In this document: positions 12,448 to 24,973 of the stretch, piece after piece | Position numbering within the stretch: the stretch's first letter is position 1 | How the letters are laid out: each line of letters opens with the position of its first letter | Source: Cymodocea nodosa | Lineage: Eukaryota > Streptophyta > Magnoliopsida > Alismatales > Cymodoceaceae | Assembly: GCA_036874045.1 (NCBI GenBank) | Contig: CM072343.1 | Coordinates: 17,442,001-17,506,000 of the forward strand | DNA length: 64,000 nt | Direction: 5' to 3' | Translations under genes and position numbers: made by a program | Notes under the pieces: model-generated | Told to the model about the DNA's origin: nothing | What the model saw: only the letters and a program-made list of their open reading frames with translations | Database searches by the model: none

Positions 12448-14732
12448 TGAACGTGTCTGGAAATCATTAAACCCCTGATAATTTAAATTTTATATACGCA
12501 AATTGTATCTTAATAGTGTACTTTTTTTATTATCATATTATTAATTTAAATTTAAATGATTAAAGTCCCGATAATTAATTTTTTTACCTTGGTATTAAAA
12601 AAAAAAATCAATGGGGTACAATTTTTTTCTTTCTACTTTAATAGTTAAAAAGAGTTCAAATAGAAAAAATTCATAAAGCCAAATTCCTGACAAAGGAAGA
12701 AAGAGTCCTAACAAATAATAAAATAAATAAATTATTTCTTTTTACTTTGACAACAATATTAATTATTTAAGTCACGAGAAAAATTTAGTTAAATGCCACC
12801 ACGTTACATTCCACACTTTTTTCACTTGTGGTTCGTCTTAAATTTAAAGGTACCTGAATATACATGAATCATCTCTGATATGATGTGAAATATTTTTATA
12901 TTAAAATTAATTATTAAAAAGTAAAATAATTTAGTATATATTAACCTAAATCTTATCTTTACATTTTTTTTAATGGAAGACTTTTTCACGATAAAAACAT
13001 AATTACTATAATAAAAAGGAAAATAAATAGATTTTCGAAGCCTTTTGAAAATAAACGATGAATCGAATAACCCCACGTTGGGTTCTGTTCCGTCCAATTT
13101 TGGCGGCGGCTTTTATTTGGTTTTTCACTCGAACTTGGTTTTGATTTTTGGTGGTGGCGTTATTGTCAAAAAAAAAAGTTGAACAAAGGTGGTGGTGGCG
13201 GTGTTATAATATTTATATAAAATTTAGTCTACCGATTTTACAATTTTAATGTATTAAAAGATATGATTCAACATCCTTTGTATGAGAAAGTGTAAGAAAT
13301 GAAATCTTTTTATGCACAAGGAGAGGTTGATTTAAATTAACAAATTTTAAAATTTGTTTGTGTCACTTAAAAAATTTAAAAAAATTAAAAAGTAAAATTT
13401 AAAGATATTTGTATCATCGATAGAAAGTTAGAAAAATTATATAATTCTTGAAATTTTAATATTATATATTAAATAATAAAATAATATTTTATGATTTTTA
13501 ATATTATAAAATTAAATTAAATAATATTAAAAATAATAAAATCATTAATATTTACTATTAATAAAATAATATTAAAATAATTAATTAATTAAAAAATTAT
13601 TAACAATATATACTTTAATTATATTAACAATAATAAAATAATTTATTATATTAATATACTTTAATTATAATAAAGTATATACAAAGTAATTTTAATTAAA
13701 ACAATAATATATTATACAAAGTAATAATTAAAATAATATAATACCTTAATTAAATAAAATAATATATTATATTAATATGTTATACTTTAATCATAATTAA
13801 ATTTAAATAATAGAATAATTAATTAAATAGGGATAATTCGTTTTTTCAACTTTCAAATAAGAAAAGTCTGAAAGTTTGAAATCCTTATGTGACATAAATT
13901 CTAAAGTGTTAAGAAATTTTTTTTAGTTTTTCAATTCTTAACTTTTTAGCCAGTACAAATTTAATGTTAACTCTTTTGAGAAGAAAATGCATTCGTTAAG
14001 TACATGAAAACGTTAAAAAAAAAAGAAAGGAAAACAAAACAAATGAACTGTACAAGTGTAATGCCGCAAATTTTGTCTTTCATATGTCATAAATTATTAG
14101 ATTTTTTTTTGGAATATTCAAACACCGACGACTAAATGATGATTGGATCCATGAGTCCCCTCGCCAATTGGTTGCTTACGAGACGTTCCACATTTCTCCT
14201 TATACGATACAAACGAAAACAAATTATTGCCATCCTCTTTTTCCCACAGAAAGTGTTGGATTTCCCCTCGTCCTTGCGCTGGTGCTCGTTCTTCTTTGCA
14301 TCCGTGTCAAATTTTGCCCTTGTATGGATTCATCTTTGTTTCTCTCTTCCTTCCCAAAACATCACGTGTTTCTCCACAGCTCTTCTTTGATGACGTTTCC
14401 TCCACTCTCTACTCACCTCCCTTCCACCCACCTAACAAGAATAACACCAAAACCCCTTTTTTTTGTCTGTTTTTGACTGGATTTGATGATGAATCCAAGG
14501 TATTTTAATGTTAATTTTCGATACTTATATTTAATATCTAAAATATTTTAAATTTCAGATTTCACTTTTAACATACATGTTCTTATATCTAAAATACTAT
14601 AATTTTTTATTTTAAATATTCATCTGATTTTAAATTTTTTTTATTCAGATATTTGTACTTATATATGTGCATTTTTTATTTTATCCATCAACGTACTCGA
14701 AGTTTACCTTTCGGTTTGCCAACGTGAAATAC
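12448..14732. other. AT-rich intergenic DNA
   Basis: Includes a very low-complexity TTAAT/AATAAT stretch at about 13380-13830. A more balanced, pyrimidine-rich segment lies at about 14136-14500; it resembles a promoter or 5' leader, but no gene follows it. No coding region supported. Confidence 0.5.
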
Positions 14733-14824
14733 TAGAGGTGTCAATTGGGTCGGACTGGGCCGAAAGGTGTGTTAGAAATCTGTCTGTCTGTGGGCTGGAC
14801 CGATCTGACCTATTGACATCTATA
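14733..14824. mobile_element. Miniature hAT-like MITE, 92 bp
   Basis: Left end TAGAGGTGTCAA and right end (reverse complement) TATAGATGTCAA match at 10 of 12 bases and resemble the TAGGGGTGTCAA ends of plant hAT MITEs. The 8-bp flanks TGAAATAC and GAAAATAC match at 6 of 8 bases, as expected for an ageing hAT target duplication. There is no coding content. Confidence 0.55.
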
Positions 14825-16233
14825 GAAAATACCATTGGTCTCACTAGCGACTGTAATTGCTTTTTTTCATTTTCTCTTTTTTTTCTTTTTTTGAGAAAAG
14901 AGACGGTAACTTTGACCGATGGATTAAATTCATTTTTTAAATTTTAGATGTTATTGATCGTAGGTGTTATATTTTACATCTAGGACGTTTTAAGACTTTG
15001 AGTGAGTTAGGCATTTGCACGTTATGTCTAGAAAATCTATTTTGATTTTATTTGAATATTCTCATTGTTGTATTCAAAGTGTTTAAACCTTATCTTAAAC
15101 ATTTATATTTTATAAAGTTCTTGTTGTTCTTTTTTTAGATATTTTATAATTTTCAATGATTTTTTTGCTACAAACATAAGTATCCAAATTTCAAATTTTG
15201 GTATTTTTCATTAGATACATAAATACCAGAAAAACAACAAAATTAAAAATTAGTTTCTGAGGGTTTCTTTTTTCATTATTTTTTAAAATTTTCTCGTTTT
15301 TTCAGTAGTACAAATAGATGCTTGACATCATTTTCAAACTGAAGTAAAGAGAGGGTTTCCTCCTGTTTATCTCCAACCTTGACAAAGATGGTTAAAATAT
15401 CATAGATCACTCTAATTTCCTCTTCATGTTTGCCCCCGTCAAGATTTAACACGTCATCGTTCACCAACTTTCATATCTTTTAATCTACGTTAAAAATAAG
15501 TTTCACGTGAAATATGTATCGAAAAGGTCATATTGCAGGTGCCAGCGGCACACGCAAAAGCACAAGTATGGTCAAATTAAAAATAATGTATATAAAATTA
15601 TTTCAATTTTATTGAAAATTTCAAATGTCCATTTACCGTGTTATGGTTGGATCTGTCTTTTCTTTTCTTTTAAATATTTGATTTGACGGAAGTTATATTT
15701 TAATTAGATTGACTTTAAAAAAAATATTTAGTTTAACCGAACCTATACTTTGGTCAAACTGATCTTTTCTATTTTTTCGTTTAATTTTATCTAAGATAGA
15801 ATTACTGTATTCAAAATATTAAATATGAAAATTTAGAATGTCGACATTTTCATTTAATTTCGTTTAATTTAAACAAACATATCTATTTCTCTTGTATTTT
15901 ACATTTTCATTTATTTTATTTTAAATATTCATGTAGTTTCAAAATGTTATATTTTGTTATTTAAACATTTTAATTTCTTTTTTTTAAAGTATTTCACTTC
16001 AATCATATTTTAGATGTTAATTCTTACATTTAAAGCATTTTAATTTCCTTTTTCATTTTAATACATGCCTTTTTCTTTATTTTAGCTTCAAATATTATAT
16101 TTTGTATTTTAATTTTAAACATGATATTTGTCATTTAGAATATTTTAATTTTATTTATTTCTTTTTCTTTATTTTTTATTGTTAGCACAACAACAAAAAT
16201 AATTCAAGAAAAGGACTAGATTAGTCTGAACTC

Positions 16234-16267
<34 letters not shown>

Positions 16268-17889
16268 ATGACACATTTATAGTAATTCCTAATTTTCTTT
16301 CGAAATAAATAGATTAACAAAAAAAAACACATAAATAAAGAATTTGTGTGATGAATCTCACTTAATGAAGTTATAACTTGAATTGTTGTCGTTGTTATAA
16401 TCTTATTGACAAGACAAGTGTAAATTAGTGACGTGTGAAAAATAGGTGGTCTATATTTCTATATTCTATACTTAAACTTACCGACAAAAAAAATAAATAA
16501 AAATAGTCTAAATATAAAAATAAGATTTAAAAATAAAAATATATCTAATTCATGATAATAATTAATAATCTCTACAAAAAAAAAAAACTGTAATAAATAT
16601 TAAAAAAATTCTGGCTATGATAAATGAATTGTAAAAATTGCACATATAAACTTATATAAAACTCATTTATTAAATTATCAAACATGTCGTTCAGACTTAT
16701 CTTAAACTCATTTTTTTTACATTTCGTTAGGTGCAATTTTTTAAAATTATTTTGACTTTTCCTTATATAAACAACTCTCAATCAATGTACATTCCACGTA
16801 TGATAACAACTCCTTGTAATGACATAAGAAGATAAAATCATACAGATAGACATTAGTAGATGTTATGTTTCAAGCACACGTAGACTTTGTCAGAGCATAG
16901 CTCCAGATGAGATCGTGACCCCTCTTTTAATCGTTCAATTAATCTTTCGAAAGCGTATTTAACATCCACAGGCTCGTGAAGTCATCATCGTATATAAAAT
17001 ATTCCAAAAAGGAAAGTTATTACGATGATATTATCAAACATGGCTGCCCCAGGTTGAATAGATTTTGAACTAGTCCTCACAAACTTCACGGTGAAGATAT
17101 AAATACATAATTGGACGTTGATGGACACGCGGACATGAAGTTTTTAATTGCTGCGATTAATTTTTATGGCCGTGATGTCTCCGTCGTTGTTCCGATCAAT
17201 CCTGGTTGTTCCTCTTCCAATGGACGGTTAGGATCTCTTTGTAAGTTGAATAAAATTCAAAAGATTGGAGAAAAAAAATTACAAACGACGTTTTTTCAAA
17301 AAAAAAAAAAGGGAAAAAAGAAAACGCGGTGGCTTGGGGCTTTAAAAGAACTCAAGACATGTATACGTTTTCGATTAAAAAAAGAAAGAAAGATGTGAAC
17401 GTAGACATTTGGCATTTTGTGATGTAATTGTCTAAAAATAATAAATTAAATTTATTTTTAATATGTTATTTTCTGTATTTTACGAATCATTTAAATACAT
17501 CTCGTCTCTTACTTTTGATTACGTCGTTATTTTTATCACATTTAATATTAGAAAATAAAACTCATAAAACAATATATTAAAATCAATCACAGCAACTTAT
17601 TTAGACACCAAATTTGACAATTGGACCTTGTCATAGGAAGTAACATGGAGTTATAATTAAATTAAATAATAGAATGCATGAATAGATTTAATATTATAAT
17701 TTAATTTATTATTGTAATTTCTTAAAATGGATTTGAATAGGACAGATCGTCTTAATCTCCCTTTTGTCTTTTATAATTCTGATTAAGGTTAGATTGTAAA
17801 AGAATTTTCTGATCGTTTTCTCATCCTCTTCCTGGTTACGTTTCAAACCCAAGCACAGAAGCTCGAGGAAGTGGGAACGATATTAATAC
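14825..17889. other. AT-rich intergenic DNA
   Basis: Holds a TA microsatellite at about 16232-16260 and many poly-A/T runs. Short open frames show no conserved motif. The stretch from about 17740 on is probably promoter and leader of the downstream GTPase gene. Confidence 0.5.
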
Positions 17890-18054
17890 ATGTCCAAGAA
17901 TACCAGAGCGCTCTCCATCTCTCGTACGCACGCGAGAACCATTGCGACGAACGACCACCCTCGTTTCTCGCGCCTCCTCAGGTTCTTCTACCTTCCGGCG
18001 GTTGTGTTGTTGGGAGCTGAATTGGCAGCAGGAGAAAGAAGGGGCCCGGGGTAG
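17890..18054 (+). promoter_or_regulatory. Upstream open reading frame in the RABA1 leader
   Basis: An ATG at 17890 opens a 54-codon frame that stops at 18052-18054, 16 nt before the main ATG at 18071. If transcription starts upstream of it, translation of this frame would lower initiation at the GTPase start. The transcription start is unknown. Confidence 0.4.
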
Positions 18055-18070
18055 AGATCAAGCGCGGGCC

Positions 18071-19770
18071 ATGGCGTACAGAGCCGACGACGACTACGAC
18101 TACCTGTTCAAGGTGGTCCTCATCGGCGACTCCGGCGTGGGCAAGTCCAACCTACTTTCCCGCTTCACCAGGAACGAGTTCAGCCAAGAGACCAAATCCA
18201 CCATCGGGGTCGAGTTCGCCACGCGCAGTATCCAGGTCGACGAAAAGGTCGTCAAGGCCCAGATTTGGGACACGGCTGGGCAGGAAAGGTTCCACCTTTT
18301 TCCCTTCATTCTTTCTTCCTTCGTACCAAATATCCATGCTTGCTTGCTTGTTTCTGGGTCTGAAGCAGAGTGCTCTTATTTTTATTTGGTTTGGTATTGA
18401 TCTGATGCCTTTTTAAAACTAGTAGCAGTAGCTTATCTACCTGGGTTTTTTATTCATCCCCTATTATTAAAAATATAAAGTGATATTTGGCCACAATCAA
18501 ATCAGGAACAACATGGCATGGATGTGGTGCAGAGTATGGTATAAGCTTCAAAATTCATAGAAATAGATTATTTCGCATCAACCTCATAACAAGCATCAGT
18601 ATCTCTGTGCATGTTATAGATCAAAACCATAAGGAGGAAGGAGCACCAGTTTAGATAGATAAATTTATGGGCTCCTGAGGATGCTTGCTTAATTGAAATA
18701 GCCAAAGATCCCTTTTCAATTTACTCTAGTTCATACCTTGCTTTGAAGTTTCATTTACTTCATGCCTGTTAGTTTAGTAACCACGTGAGGTAAATGGGAT
18801 CAAGGTCGAATATATTTTTTCTTCTTCTCAATATCATCTACTTTAGCGTCTAGGAATTCGAGACAGCCGCAGGTTCCATATTTAATATCATTTTCATGGA
18901 AAATCAGCTTCATTTTGTGCGCATTTTGCAAATTTTCTGTTCTCACTGCTAGTTTTGTTCATACTTGATTCCACATGGATTTATTTATTCACGAGAATTG
19001 TTGATCATTGCCTGCATAATGACTAAGAGAACTTACCCATGAAATGGCATGCACTCCGGAGAATCCCTCCGTTGCACAGCTCTTTGATCACGCTTCATGA
19101 TCAAGCCATTGGACTTCCCTTCCTTATTTTTGTATTCATCTGGTGCAGAAGCTTTACAGAATAACCAGTGCATCACCTCATTGTTTAAAACAAAAAGAGC
19201 AAAAACAATTGTTATTTTCCTTCATGCTCATTGTGTTTCGTGAATCTCAACTTTTCTCCCATTATCCTGTTGCATTCTACAATCATTTGTAAACATGGAG
19301 TGGAGAAGTTAAACAATATCTATGTTCCTGTCAAAAGGTATAGGGCAATTACAAGTGCATATTACCGAGGAGCCGTTGGTGCACTGATCGTCTATGATAT
19401 CACACAACACAAAACTTTTGGGAACGTGGAGACATGGCTGAAGGAGCTGAGGGATCACACAGAGACCAACATTGTGATCATGCTTGTTGGCAACAAAGCA
19501 GATCTACGCCACCTAAGAGCTGTTTCCACTGAAGAGGCCATGGCATTTGCTGAAAGGGAGAACAACTTTTTCATGGAGACATCTGCCCTTGAGTCATTAA
19601 ATGTGGAAAGTGCCTTCACAGAAACCCTGACTCAGATATATCGAGTTGTCGGTAGAAAGGCGCTTGAGGCTGCCGACGATCCTACATCATTACCAAAGGG
19701 GCAAACCATCAATGTTGGAATGGAAGATGATGTCTCTGCAGTCAAGAACACTGGTTGTTGCTCAAGGTAA
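18071..19770 (+). CDS. RABA1: Rab GTPase of the RABA1 (Rab11) group
   Basis: Two exons, 18071-18288 and 19338-19770, joined in phase within the switch II codon for Arg73, give 216 residues, the usual Rab11 length. Visible motifs: P-loop GDSGVGKS (19-26), switch I threonine in STIGVEF, WDTAGQE (66-72), NKAD (125-128), ETSAL, and a C-terminal CCSR for double geranylgeranylation. The effector and C-terminal regions (DDVSAVK) are those of plant RABA1, which works in trans-Golgi/recycling endosome to plasma membrane traffic and cytokinesis. The start is a strong-context ATG (GCCATGG); the open frame upstream of it has no ATG. Exon 1 is GC-rich and exon 2 is not. The 1049-bp intron sits at the conserved Rab11 position. 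A Harbinger element begins 274 bp after the stop. Confidence 0.95.
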
Positions 19771-20144
19771 ACCTGTGGGATGCTTCTTGTAACATACACA
19801 TGTTTTTCTTCTCATCTTGTGTTTGTTTACACAAGGCTTAGAGAAACATCTGCTCATGCTTAGGAGAAGTTAGAAGCTTTTTTAGGTGGTAAACCAAATG
19901 CTATGACTCTGATTATTTATTTTGATGTATTATTTTTGTCTAGATTAGCACAATATTGTGTTGTATTTTAGGTACTAATGTATTGGCGCACAATGTAACC
20001 AACAAAGATGATTATCCTTGGTTTAATGATTTTATGACACCTATAGGGCTTATTTGTGCTCTTTTCCTGTCAGAAAAGGAAACCTTGGGAGATGTATTAA
20101 ATTGTGGAAAATAGAAATAACAGGACATGACAGTATATGATAAG

Positions 20145-20275
20145 AAATGAAATGTTGTTTGTGCATCTCATGAAATAATAAAAAATTAGAAGAAATGAAA
20201 TGTTGTTTGTGCATCTCATGAATTAATAAAAAATTAGAAGAAATGAAACGTTGTTTGTACACGTCGAGAAATGAC
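20145..20275. repeat. 48-bp subterminal tandem repeat of Harbinger element 1
   Basis: Three copies of a unit with GAAATGTTGTTTGTGC (TTTGTGC at 20158 and 20206, TTTGTAC at 20254). The motif matches the inner part of the terminal inverted repeat, so these are likely binding sites for the transposase or its Myb partner; that role is inferred. Confidence 0.75.
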
Positions 20276-20593
20276 AAGAATTCTATTATATTTGTATACT
20301 TATAAGAAATAATTAGAAATACATTAACTAAGAATTTTTAAATTATTAAATATGACATTTTAAATATAAAATATTTAAATTTGAAAAGAAAAATTATAAA
20401 TAATGTATTATATAAAAGATGCAAGTTATGAATTATCTTCTTCATCAAAAATTATAATTCATTATAAGTGATTTTCAAATAAAAAAAAGCACATATTATT
20501 TCTTTCCCACATAGAGTACATAATTCGTTCATGCAACACATCAACTATTCTTTTTCGTTGATCTACACTCAAATTAGTACTAGAAGATATACT

Positions 20594-21891
20594 TTATTCT
20601 TCAACATGAATAGATGTTTCTTCTTGCAGATAATCAGTATTTTCTCTAAGTAATTCATCTTCAAGATCTTCAAGTAAATCTTCATGATCTAGTCTTCTAA
20701 TAAAATTATGCAAGAGAAAACATGCTATTACTATCTTCACTTGTGTTTGAAATAGATATGATATGTATCCTCGTAAAATGGCAAAACGATGCTTAATTAC
20801 TCCAAATGTGCGTTCAATTACATTCCTCAGTTGTGAATGTCTGTAATTGAAGTTTTCAATTGCATTATTTGGAAGTCGATTCTTATCATATTCTGATAAA
20901 TGATATCGTACGACTCGAAATGGAGAAATAAATTCAAGGCGATTTGGAAATCCTACATCGACCAAATAATATTTACCTACAAAAAAATAATACAATTATC
21001 AACTTATACAATTCAATATTATAAATTAAAAATAATGCAAATATAATAATAGCATACCATGTAGGACTTTTAGCCCATGTCGTCGAGAAGTAGCATCTTG
21101 TAAAATTCGTGCATCTGCAATTTATCCTTCCCATCCTGCAAGAACGTATGTGATCTCTATGTCAAAATTACAAGTTGCTAATACATTTTGGGACAAGTTT
21201 CCTTTTCGATTTCTAAATCTAGCATTTTCTTCTCCATAAATGGTAGCATTAACATGTGTGCCATCGATAACACCAATGCAATCATGTCAATTGAAATAAT
21301 GTTTAATTTCATTAAAAATACTAACAATGAATTAGATGACACAAACATAATAGAATGATTTACTTACCTTAAAATATGGGTAGACGTTTTGATCATTTCG
21401 AATTCTACTTGATGTTAATGTAGAAGGCTTGGCTATAAGTACATGATGTAATCTAATTATAGCATTTACAATCTCATTGAAGTATGTGCTAACTGTCCAA
21501 GAGGATCGATGAAATCGCTCAGTTGTCACTCCATACCTTTGATTTTGACCAATTGTAACCAAAAAAATTGCTAGTTTCTCTTCTATACTTATACTTCGAC
21601 TATCTTGTATTACTCTTTCTCTTCTAAGTAATCTACAAATTCCATAAATACATGTTGACTCATGCGATATATTTTTCGATAGTTGTATGCTTGGTAAGGT
21701 ATCGTAGGATCTAGCAACCTTCTTATATAAATTTGTCCTTCATTACTATATATTTGTTCTACTGCTTGAGGAATGCAATCAATATAATGTACAAGTGTTG
21801 TCGACAATTGTGTAAGTAACATGAGTAGATGACATCGTCTTCGTAGTCGCCTTTGTAATAATTGTTGTAAATCTTCTTCATCATTTTCCAT
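20594..21891 (-). pseudogene. Harbinger transposase (DDE_Tnp_4), broken
   Basis: Reading from 21891 down, the pieces correspond to a PIF/Harbinger transposase: an N-terminal region (YIRRLLDP, YRKIYRMSQ), a central region (IGQNQRYGVTTERF), the first catalytic Asp in IDGTH, the second in ADARIL, and the catalytic Glu in VIERTFGVIKHRF. Two introns are expected at the places used in element 2. Defects seen are a frame change near 21600 and an in-frame TAA at 21122-21124, just before the second catalytic Asp. The catalytic Glu is kept, unlike in element 2. The product would be a cut-and-paste transposase preferring TWA targets; this copy should not be functional. Confidence 0.88.
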
Positions 21892-22153
21892 TTAAATAGT
21901 TGCCACCTACATAAGTACATCATTATAGTATAAACATTTAAACAACTAACTTAAACATATATAAATAATAACATAAACAAAAACATAAATACTTAACACA
22001 AGAACTTAACATCAACCTTCAAAACATAAACAATGACATACTAAATTTGAAAGAAATTAATGTCAATTACATATGTCCAACTACAAAGCAATTAATAAAG
22101 GAAACATCAATGCAAACTACATAGCAGTGCTAACTTCAATAATGGTCATAAGT

Positions 22154-23122
22154 TCAATCTTTTGGAAAATTAAATCGTAACCACTTTACTTGCAATGCAT
22201 CAGTACGTAAAGTTAAAAAAAATGCCCTCTTCACTAAATTCTCTAGCAATTGCATAGCTAATAGTTGTTCATCCTCTGTAAGCACTGGTAATTCAAGTAT
22301 TTGGGGAACACATTCCTGTGTCTCTCTTCTTAAAGTAGTTTTCTCATATATTTCTTCATCTTGGTCCACAATCTTCTGTATAGCATTACTAATACAATTC
22401 ACAGACTTAGCAATAGATTGTGCGGATTCAGCATGTGGTCTAGCTCTTTTCTGAGATCTTTAACTACATTTTCTGTAGTAAACGGGCTTGGAGAACCTTC
22501 TTCTTCTTTAGCATTAGGAAATGTTGATGGAATCTGAGTATTGAAAATAGGAAATGTCTCTACAAGTTCTTCAAGTTCGCCTTTCATTGTTTGTTGTAAA
22601 TCTTCAGGAACAACACTATTTTGTCCAATAGCCATATTTCCCTCAAATACTGTATATAGATCATCAAAAATTGTACATGGCTTCCTTGCACATACTTTAC
22701 ATTTTGGATGTTCCTGTAAAATATATATATATATAATGTTTAAGTAATTCAAAAGTTTACTTGCAATTGAATAATACAAAAAGAAATTGAATAATTACCT
22801 TTACAAACTCATCCCATATTTCTTTTGAAATATCAGTATGACCACGTATGTAGTCCCAACCCCATCTACTTTGTTTTGAAATTTTTGTATAAATTTTATA
22901 TATCGTCCTCCAAGTCTTCATCCAACTCTCAACATGTTTTTTCTCAACATTTAGAGATGTCTTGTTATTATATTTCGCAATCACTTTATTTCATGTATCT
23001 GATCTGATTTTCCCATCTTGTTGTTTTGCATTCCCTTCTCTAATTTCTGCAGCTAAAATACCTAAAAAAATTTCATCCTGTCTAGTGCTCCAGTTGACGT
23101 ATTTCTTCTTTGCAGAAATCAT
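22154..23122 (-). pseudogene. Harbinger Myb/SANT-like ORF1 protein, broken
   Basis: Starts at the ATG at 23122 and shows the Myb/SANT-like domain of Harbinger ORF1 proteins (WSTRQDEIFL, WMKTWRTIYK, SRWGWDYI, EIWDEFVK), then an intron and a low-complexity acidic region. The C-terminal block (MQLLENLVKRAFFLTL) aligns with the end of ORF1 in element 2. Lesions seen are a TGA at 22991-22993, where element 2 has a Trp codon, and a frame change near 22400. Harbinger ORF1 proteins bind the element's ends and bring the transposase into the nucleus (family knowledge). Confidence 0.82.
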
Positions 23123-24378
23123 TTCCCTATAAATAACAACTTTATAGATATAAACGAAACTTACATACTGACAATGACTCAACATTACCCTAAACTCATT
23201 TACTTGTAATATATATGCAATACAATAAATCATATTATAAGAATTACAAATGAAAATGAAAATATATTAGAATTACAAGCATACAAATGAAAATGATAAC
23301 ATTTACAACATTTATAAGAACAAACAAGATTCCACTCCATTTCTTCGATGATATATGAAAATGATTTGTAAATGATGACTAATAGCACAACTATGCATTT
23401 CAATAATAAATTATGTAGCATTCCCATAATTCACACTCCAAACATTTCATAATGCATTTCGGCCAAACATTTCTGTTATCTAAATATATTTTGACATATA
23501 GATCAACTTATAAGTGCATTCCCACATAGTTTTGCATGCTAAATCATAAATTTTATCATTATAACCACATTAACATAATCATTCTTTATCAATTTAAAAG
23601 GAAACCCTGAATTTTGCACAAAACTAAAAAAGCTGATATTGAAAAAATAAAAATATATAAAATGCTAGGAATCGGTAAAGAAATATATAAAAGTAACCAT
23701 TGTGTAGCTATGTATCTATAAAAAACACTATGAAGCACATAGATATTCCATGGACAGAAACATTATAAATGGAGGAAGCATGATGAAAATTATTTCGAAG
23801 AAAGTTGAATTTCAATTGTTCAAGTCAGTGAAATGTTCAACGAAGAAGACGGTTCCTTGTTTACAAATGTAAAACAACTAAAGAATTAGCATTTGACAAG
23901 TCATTAGGGAATTTTTTGGACAATGTCATCTAAGAGAAAATTAGATCCCCTGTTCACCCTGCACAATTTTAACAACCAAACAAAAAGAATCAACCCTTTC
24001 TTCAAATAGGAGAGTCGTATTATTTGCCAAAGTATTAGATAATAACAAGAATGTCACCCCAACATTCTAACATGCATAGTTTTCTCCTGAAAATTACAAC
24101 ATAAAAGATGTAGAGTTATATCAAACTTATGATATAGAAAAGAGGCTATAACGTGAGCAGCATATCAACAATCGTCAATGGTGTATCATGCAAGCATGTA
24201 ATATAAAATATACCTTGAAGATGAGCACTAAACAGTCGACCAAAGCAGCAGCAATATCTTGGATGATGAAGCAATATCCTTGATTGAGCAAATCTTCCAA
24301 TGACCACGACGAGTGGGAGTTGAGCTACACAACGATAGCAAATGCAAGTCGAGCGAGAGTGGGAGACAGGAGACGAGC

Positions 24379-24709
24379 AACAAACTATCGAGGGCTTGCT
24401 TCCTGTGGAGGGTGAGTGGCTAGCGACGAAAGCAACAAACTGTCGAGGGCTTGCTTCTTGTGGAGGGTGAGTGGCTAGCGATGAAAGCTATTTTCCTGTC
24501 GAGGGCTTCCTTACTGTGAAGGGTGAGCAGGCAGCAGTGAAAGCAACACACTGTCGAGGGCTTGCTTGCTGTGAAGGGCAAGCAGACAACGGCGAAAGCA
24601 ACACACTATCAAGGGCTTGCTTGATGTGGAGGGCGAGCAGCCAATGACGAAAACAACACACTATTGAAGGCTTGTTTGCTAGGGAGGGCGAGCGGCCAGC
24701 GGCGATTGA
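24379..24709. repeat. 55-bp tandem array in the leader of Harbinger element 1
   Basis: Six copies start at 24379, 24434, about 24489, 24545, 24600 and 24655. Each holds a CTGTCGAGGGCTTGCTT-like block followed by GGAGGGTGAG and GAAAGC. It is much GC-richer than the rest of the element. On the element's minus-strand orientation it lies between the 5' end and ORF1. Confidence 0.9.
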
Positions 24710-24973
24710 GCACGTCTAGACCAAACAATGTCGTCGGAGAAGATTGGGTGAGAGTCGGGAGTTGAAGAGGAAGAGAGTTGGAGCGTTGCCGAAGGGAAAA
24801 GGGCGGAAAAAATTTCATAGTGAGCTTTTATATGAAGGTAACGAGGAGAAACCATTTCTTTTGATTTCTTGGTTGCACAAACAACTCTTGCAATAGTTAA
24901 TGGAGGGAAATAACTTCATTTCATACCATAACATGTCATTTCCCTTCATTGTTTGGTGGCACAAACTCACCCA

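Larger units (their letters stand above)
20045..24973 (-). mobile_element. PIF/Harbinger DNA transposon, element 1 (broken)
   Basis: About 4.9 kb with imperfect ends: left AGGGCTTATTTGTGC, right (reverse complement) TGGGTGAGTTTGTGC. Flanks TAT and TAA resemble a decayed 3-bp target duplication. It carries the two genes of an autonomous Harbinger, both on the minus strand: a Myb/SANT-like protein (22154-23122) and a DDE transposase (20594-21891), both broken. A 48-bp tandem repeat (about 20145-20275, 3 copies) near the left end repeats the TTTGTGC terminal motif. GCACAAAC recurs inside the right end. A 55-bp array occupies the leader side at 24379-24709. Confidence 0.85.

Noticed and set aside
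11839-12450. 203-residue plus-strand open frame
   Set aside because: It is the antisense shadow of the GC-rich ERF exon, whose AP2 domain reads on the minus strand.
17942-18070. N-terminal extension of the RABA1 protein
   Set aside because: The upstream frame has no ATG, and Rab11 proteins of 216 residues start at the ATG at 18071.
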